Origin: Candidatus Peregrinibacteria bacterium CG_4_10_14_0_2_um_filter_43_11
GTDB taxonomy: Bacteria > Patescibacteriota > Gracilibacteria > UM-FILTER-43-11
Reading direction: 5' to 3'
Assembly (NCBI GenBank): GCA_002792495.1
Contig: PFOK01000085.1
Location: forward strand, 1 to 8,467
Length of the DNA stretch: 8,467 nucleotides
The notes below the pieces were generated by a model. The model had not been told where the DNA came from. It saw only the letters and a list, made by a program, of their open reading frames with translations, and searched no databases. Both the position numbers and the translations under genes were made by a program. Positions 6,493-8,467 of the stretch are shown piece by piece; position 1 is the stretch's first letter; each line of letters opens with the position of its first letter.

Positions 6493-7689
6493 ATGAGTCC
6501 CACCCAAATCCATATCGGCGCCGCCATTCCCGCTTCTATAAAGAGTGATAGAAAAGTTGTGACGCAAAAACATGTTTCGCGCGGGATCTTTAATGAAATA
6601 AATAATTTCTTGGCGCGTTTTACGCCCATCACCATCACAGACAAAGTTTTGTTTTTTCGATTGCTTTCTACCATGATCAATGCGGGAATTTCAATTGTGA
6701 AAGCGTTGCATATTCTGGAAGACGAGATCAAAAACAAGCATTTCAAAAGCATCATCACCGAAATCGTCAATGGCATCGAAACAGGGGGCAGTTTTTCACA
6801 AGTGCTTTCTAAATATCCGCGCTACTTTACCGAAGCACAAGTGGGAATGATGGAAGCCGGCGAAGCTTCCGGACGCCTGAGTCAGGCTTTGCTTCAGATA
6901 GCCAGTGAAACGGAAAAATCCGCTTCGCTCACTTCAAAGGTAAAAGGCGCAATGCTTTACCCTATTGTAGTGATCTCCATCCTGATCATTGCGACCGCTG
7001 CCATCATGACTTTGGTGATTCCCAAGATCAAAGAGATGTTTGAAAGTTTGGGAGTGGAATTGCCCTCTGTCACGATTGTGCTAATTAAAACAAGCGATTT
7101 TATAATCGGCAAAACGTTGGGAATCACCAATCTGTTATGGATATGCTTGGTTATGGTGACATTTATTTTTATATTTCTTTCATGGAAGCGAACGTATGTA
7201 GGACGTTATGCGTGGCATAAAATGGTGCTGGGCATGCCGATTTTTGGCACACTCACCCAAAAAATAGTTTTGGCCCGTTTTTGCCGGGGGTTGAGCACGC
7301 TAACCAATAGCGGCGTTTCTATCATCAAAGCATTGCGCATCACCGCGACCAGTGTGGGCAACGCGGTTTACGAAAAACGCATCCATCAAATCGCCGATGA
7401 CGTGAAACGGGGGATCAGTATGGCGGAGAACATGAAAGACGATGAGGCCCTCTTCCCGAACATGGTGGTTGGAATGATCAGTGTGGCCGAACAAACTGCT
7501 CAGATCGACAGCATTACAGATAAATTAGCTCATTTTTATGAAGACCAGGTCGAAACCATGATTAAAAATTTATCGTCACTCATGGAACCCCTGATCATCG
7601 TCGTTTTGGGTTTAAGTGTCGGATTTTTGGTGGTGTCGGTCATGCTCCCCATTTTGCAGTCATCCGATCTGGCGACATTGTCATCTTAA
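6493..7689 (+). CDS. pilC: PilC/GspF-family pilus inner-membrane platform protein
   Basis: This 398-residue polytopic inner-membrane protein is the platform that PilB turns or pushes to add pilins. It contains two type II secretion F domains. The first begins LFFRLLSTMINAGISIVKAL (53-72), with GGSFSQVLSKYP and MMEAGEASGRL (119-129). The second begins ARFCRGLSTLTNSGVSIIKA (261-280), with FPNMVVGMISVAEQT (321-335). Hydrophobic segments lie at about 154-176, 211-230 and 366-389, the standard three-helix layout. The family's usual N-terminal beta start (FxYxAxDxxGxxxxG) is replaced by an unrelated-looking 47-residue leader. An in-frame TAA at 6475-6477 blocks any longer ATG start. It starts at ATG directly after A/T-only sequence, with no SD. 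The 156-nt gap after pilB is much longer than other gaps in the unit. Confidence 0.93.
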   Translation: MSPTQIHIGAAIPASIKSDRKVVTQKHVSRGIFNEINNFLARFTPITITDKVLFFRLLSTMINAGISIVKALHILEDEIKNKHFKSIITEIVNGIETGGSFSQVLSKYPRYFTEAQVGMMEAGEASGRLSQALLQIASETEKSASLTSKVKGAMLYPIVVISILIIATAAIMTLVIPKIKEMFESLGVELPSVTIVLIKTSDFIIGKTLGITNLLWICLVMVTFIFIFLSWKRTYVGRYAWHKMVLGMPIFGTLTQKIVLARFCRGLSTLTNSGVSIIKALRITATSVGNAVYEKRIHQIADDVKRGISMAENMKDDEALFPNMVVGMISVAEQTAQIDSITDKLAHFYEDQVETMIKNLSSLMEPLIIVVLGLSVGFLVVSVMLPILQSSDLATLSS

Positions 7690-7720
7690 AATTCCAACGC
7701 GTTACCGAAGAAAAACTTTC

Positions 7721-7749
7721 TTGCATAAAAAATGTACTCATGATATAAC
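7721..7749 (+). promoter_or_regulatory. pilin promoter embedded in a hairpin
   Basis: TTGCAT (7721-7726), a 17-base spacer and TATAAC (7744-7749) with a TGA extended -10 make a good sigma-70-type promoter. A start near 7756-7758 gives a leader of about 21-23 nt before the pilin ATG at 7779. The -10 lies in the loop of the inverted repeat at 7727-7764 and the spacer is its left arm. The promoter therefore overlaps the terminator-like hairpin. Confidence 0.65.
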
Positions 7750-7765
7750 TTGAGTACATTTTTTT
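7727..7765 (+). terminator. terminator-like hairpin between pilC and the pilin gene
   Basis: The 14-bp arms AAAAAATGTACTCA (7727-7740) and TGAGTACATTTTTT (7751-7764) are perfectly complementary around a 10-base loop and end in a run of seven T. This is the form of an intrinsic terminator for pilC transcripts, although the stem is poor in G/C and may be leaky. RNA started from the embedded promoter contains only the right arm, so it would escape. The palindrome could instead be an operator for a dimeric regulator. Confidence 0.6.
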
Positions 7766-7778
7766 AAAACCGAAATCA

Positions 7779-8375
7779 ATGAAAAACACATCACTCAAAA
7801 ACACTCTCAACCGCGGTTTCACCTTGATCGAACTCATGATCGTCATTGTGATCCTCGGGGTTTTAATGGGAACCATCCTCCCCCGGCTTACCGGTGCTCA
7901 GGCTCGTGCCCGTGATATTGGACGAATTGCGGATCTAAACGCAATTTCTCAGGCGCTGGAAACGTACTTTGATGATTTTGGGAAATATCCGGGGGTAAGT
8001 GGCACTGCTTATTGCATGGATCCAACCATCGAGACCGCGAATCATCCGGCAAAATTATTGGAAGGATATTTAAAAGGCGGTGTACCTACAGCACCCAGCA
8101 CAAAACAAATGACAGAATTAACCGTAACATCAGCGACCGAAGCAGGATCCGAAGTACCCCCTTGTAAAGGAACTTATCTTTATGCCCCACTCAAAAACCG
8201 TGGCCTGAATGCCAATGGTTACGTACTGCTTACCGATGTCGAAGTATGGCAAAACGCGAACGTGGATCTCACGACAAGTCTAGCCGGAAAAACAGAGGTT
8301 AAAGATTTTGTCACCAAAGGTCTGGCATCGGAAACTGCTAATTCCCGTGCTTCCGCTTATATGGTAGTGAATTAA
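7779..8375 (+). CDS. type IV pilin (prepilin with class III signal)
   Basis: This 198-residue prepilin is the likely major or a minor pilus subunit. It has a short basic leader of 13 residues ending in RG, then FTLIELMIVIVILGVLMG (14-31). PilD-type peptidase should cut between G13 and F14 and methylate F14, and the essential Glu+5 is E18. The long helix continues through ADLNAISQALETYF, then DDFGKYPG, a pattern common in PilA/GspG-like pilins. The globular domain has only two cysteines, C79 and C129, a plausible disulfide. Near its end come YVLLTDVEVWQNAN and a Ser/Ala/Thr-rich tail. The peptidase gene is not in this window. The gene has its own promoter and follows pilC after 89 nt with a hairpin between them, so its expression may be set apart from the machine genes. 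It starts at ATG with no SD and ends in TAA. Confidence 0.93.
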   Translation: MKNTSLKNTLNRGFTLIELMIVIVILGVLMGTILPRLTGAQARARDIGRIADLNAISQALETYFDDFGKYPGVSGTAYCMDPTIETANHPAKLLEGYLKGGVPTAPSTKQMTELTVTSATEAGSEVPPCKGTYLYAPLKNRGLNANGYVLLTDVEVWQNANVDLTTSLAGKTEVKDFVTKGLASETANSRASAYMVVN

Positions 8376-8396
8376 TCTCTTTAGGGTCTAATTCCC

Positions 8397-8411
8397 CGCA
8401 GCTCTGCTGCG
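8397..8411 (+). repeat. hairpin CGCAGC-TCT-GCTGCG, probable element end structure
   Basis: Six perfectly paired bases flank a three-base loop, with no T-tract after it, so it is not a good terminator for the pilin gene 21 nt upstream. A subterminal imperfect or perfect hairpin of this size is what Y1 single-strand transposases bind (established for IS200/IS605 and REP systems). Confidence 0.65.
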
Positions 8412-8415
8412 TGAT

Positions 8416-8419
8416 AGGA
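8416..8419 (+). promoter_or_regulatory. Shine-Dalgarno AGGA of the transposase
   Basis: AGGA lies 7 nt before the ATG at 8427. It decides the start over the ATG at 8419, which meets a stop after three codons. It is the only SD at a normal distance among the genes of this window. Confidence 0.55.
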
Positions 8420-8426
8420 TGAGAGT

Positions 8427-8467
8427 ATGAGTAAGTTTATACACAAAAGTCATAATGTTTCCGTTCT
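8427..8467 (+). CDS. IS200/REP-associated Y1 transposase, N-terminal fragment (runs off the window)
   Basis: Thirteen complete codons and part of a fourteenth are present: MSKFIHKSHNVSV(L). The YIHKSHNVSVL-type start is one I recognise from IS200-like and REP-associated tyrosine (RAYT/Y1) transposases, small enzymes of about 130-220 residues that cut and join single-stranded DNA at hairpin ends. The catalytic HUH motif and tyrosine would lie outside the window, so activity cannot be judged. The GC hairpin just upstream supports the call. Interruption by the window edge is not a real truncation. Confidence 0.68.
   Translation, partial: MSKFIHKSHNVSV

Larger units (their letters stand above)
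8384..8467 (+). mobile_element. left end of an IS200/REP-associated transposase element (cut by window edge)
   Basis: The stretch begins around GGGTCTAATTCCCCGC, contains a perfect GC-rich hairpin (8397-8411) and leads into a transposase-like start at 8427. From memory, GGGTCTAATTCCCCGC followed by a short GC hairpin is typical of the ends of IS200-like or REP-type elements carried with Y1 transposases. The left boundary is a guess, and the right end is outside the window. Confidence 0.6.

Noticed and set aside
8397..8411. GC hairpin read as the pilin gene's terminator
   Set aside because: No T-tract follows, and its flanks and the transposase start 15 nt downstream fit a mobile-element end better.
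1..8467. A previously undescribed defence or toxin system
   Set aside because: Every confident gene belongs to translation, a dehydrogenase family, the type IV pilus machine or an IS200-like element. The novelty here is in architecture and regulation, not in a new system.

Overview
The window looks like chromosomal DNA of a small-genome, moderately AT-rich bacterium. It carries two divergent transcription units of ordinary bacterial genes, and a mobile element begins at the right edge. The type IV pilus set is stripped down: the PilB-type ATPase lacks its usual N-terminal domain and zinc cysteines, and the PilN-like protein has an unusual large cytoplasmic part. Almost no gene has a Shine-Dalgarno sequence. 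Together these suggest a Candidate Phyla Radiation (Patescibacteria) lineage, possibly Peregrinibacteria-like; this is inference. UGA acts as a true stop here (two genes end in TGA, and prfB has the UGA frameshift switch), which argues against the UGA=Gly lineages Gracilibacteria sensu stricto and Absconditabacteria.

Left unit (minus strand, about 2442 to 122): prfB (release factor 2), then def (peptide deformylase), then a short-chain dehydrogenase/reductase. Gaps are 9 and 25 nt, so they are probably co-transcribed. prfB is encoded in two frames: 17 codons, an in-frame UGA in a CTTTGAC slip site, then the rest in the +1 frame, giving a 361-residue RF2. Calling the gene from the TTG at 2384 misses its real N-terminus. 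The slip site lacks the usual upstream SD stimulator and carries CCUCC instead. The first 121 bases hold only an uncertain fragment.

Central divergent region (2443-2577): a good sigma-70-type promoter with an extended -10 faces right towards the pilus genes. A weaker candidate faces left towards prfB.

Right unit (plus strand, 2578 to 8375): a type IV pilus machine in the order PilN-like (559 aa, with three 59-residue repeats in a large cytoplasmic region), PilO-like, PilB-type assembly ATPase, PilC platform protein and a class III-signal pilin. PilN/PilO would form the inner-membrane alignment complex, PilB would drive extension through PilC, and the pilin is the building block. PilM, PilT, PilD and a secretin are not in the window. 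A 156-nt A/T-rich spacer with degenerate 7-bp periodicity separates pilB from pilC. A 14-bp perfect inverted repeat with a T-tract lies between pilC and the pilin gene. A sigma-70-like promoter is embedded in that hairpin, so the pilin probably has its own strong transcription start.

Right edge (about 8384 to 8467): a GC-rich hairpin followed by the first 13 complete codons of what looks like an IS200/REP-associated Y1 transposase. It is the only gene here with a recognisable Shine-Dalgarno sequence at a standard distance.
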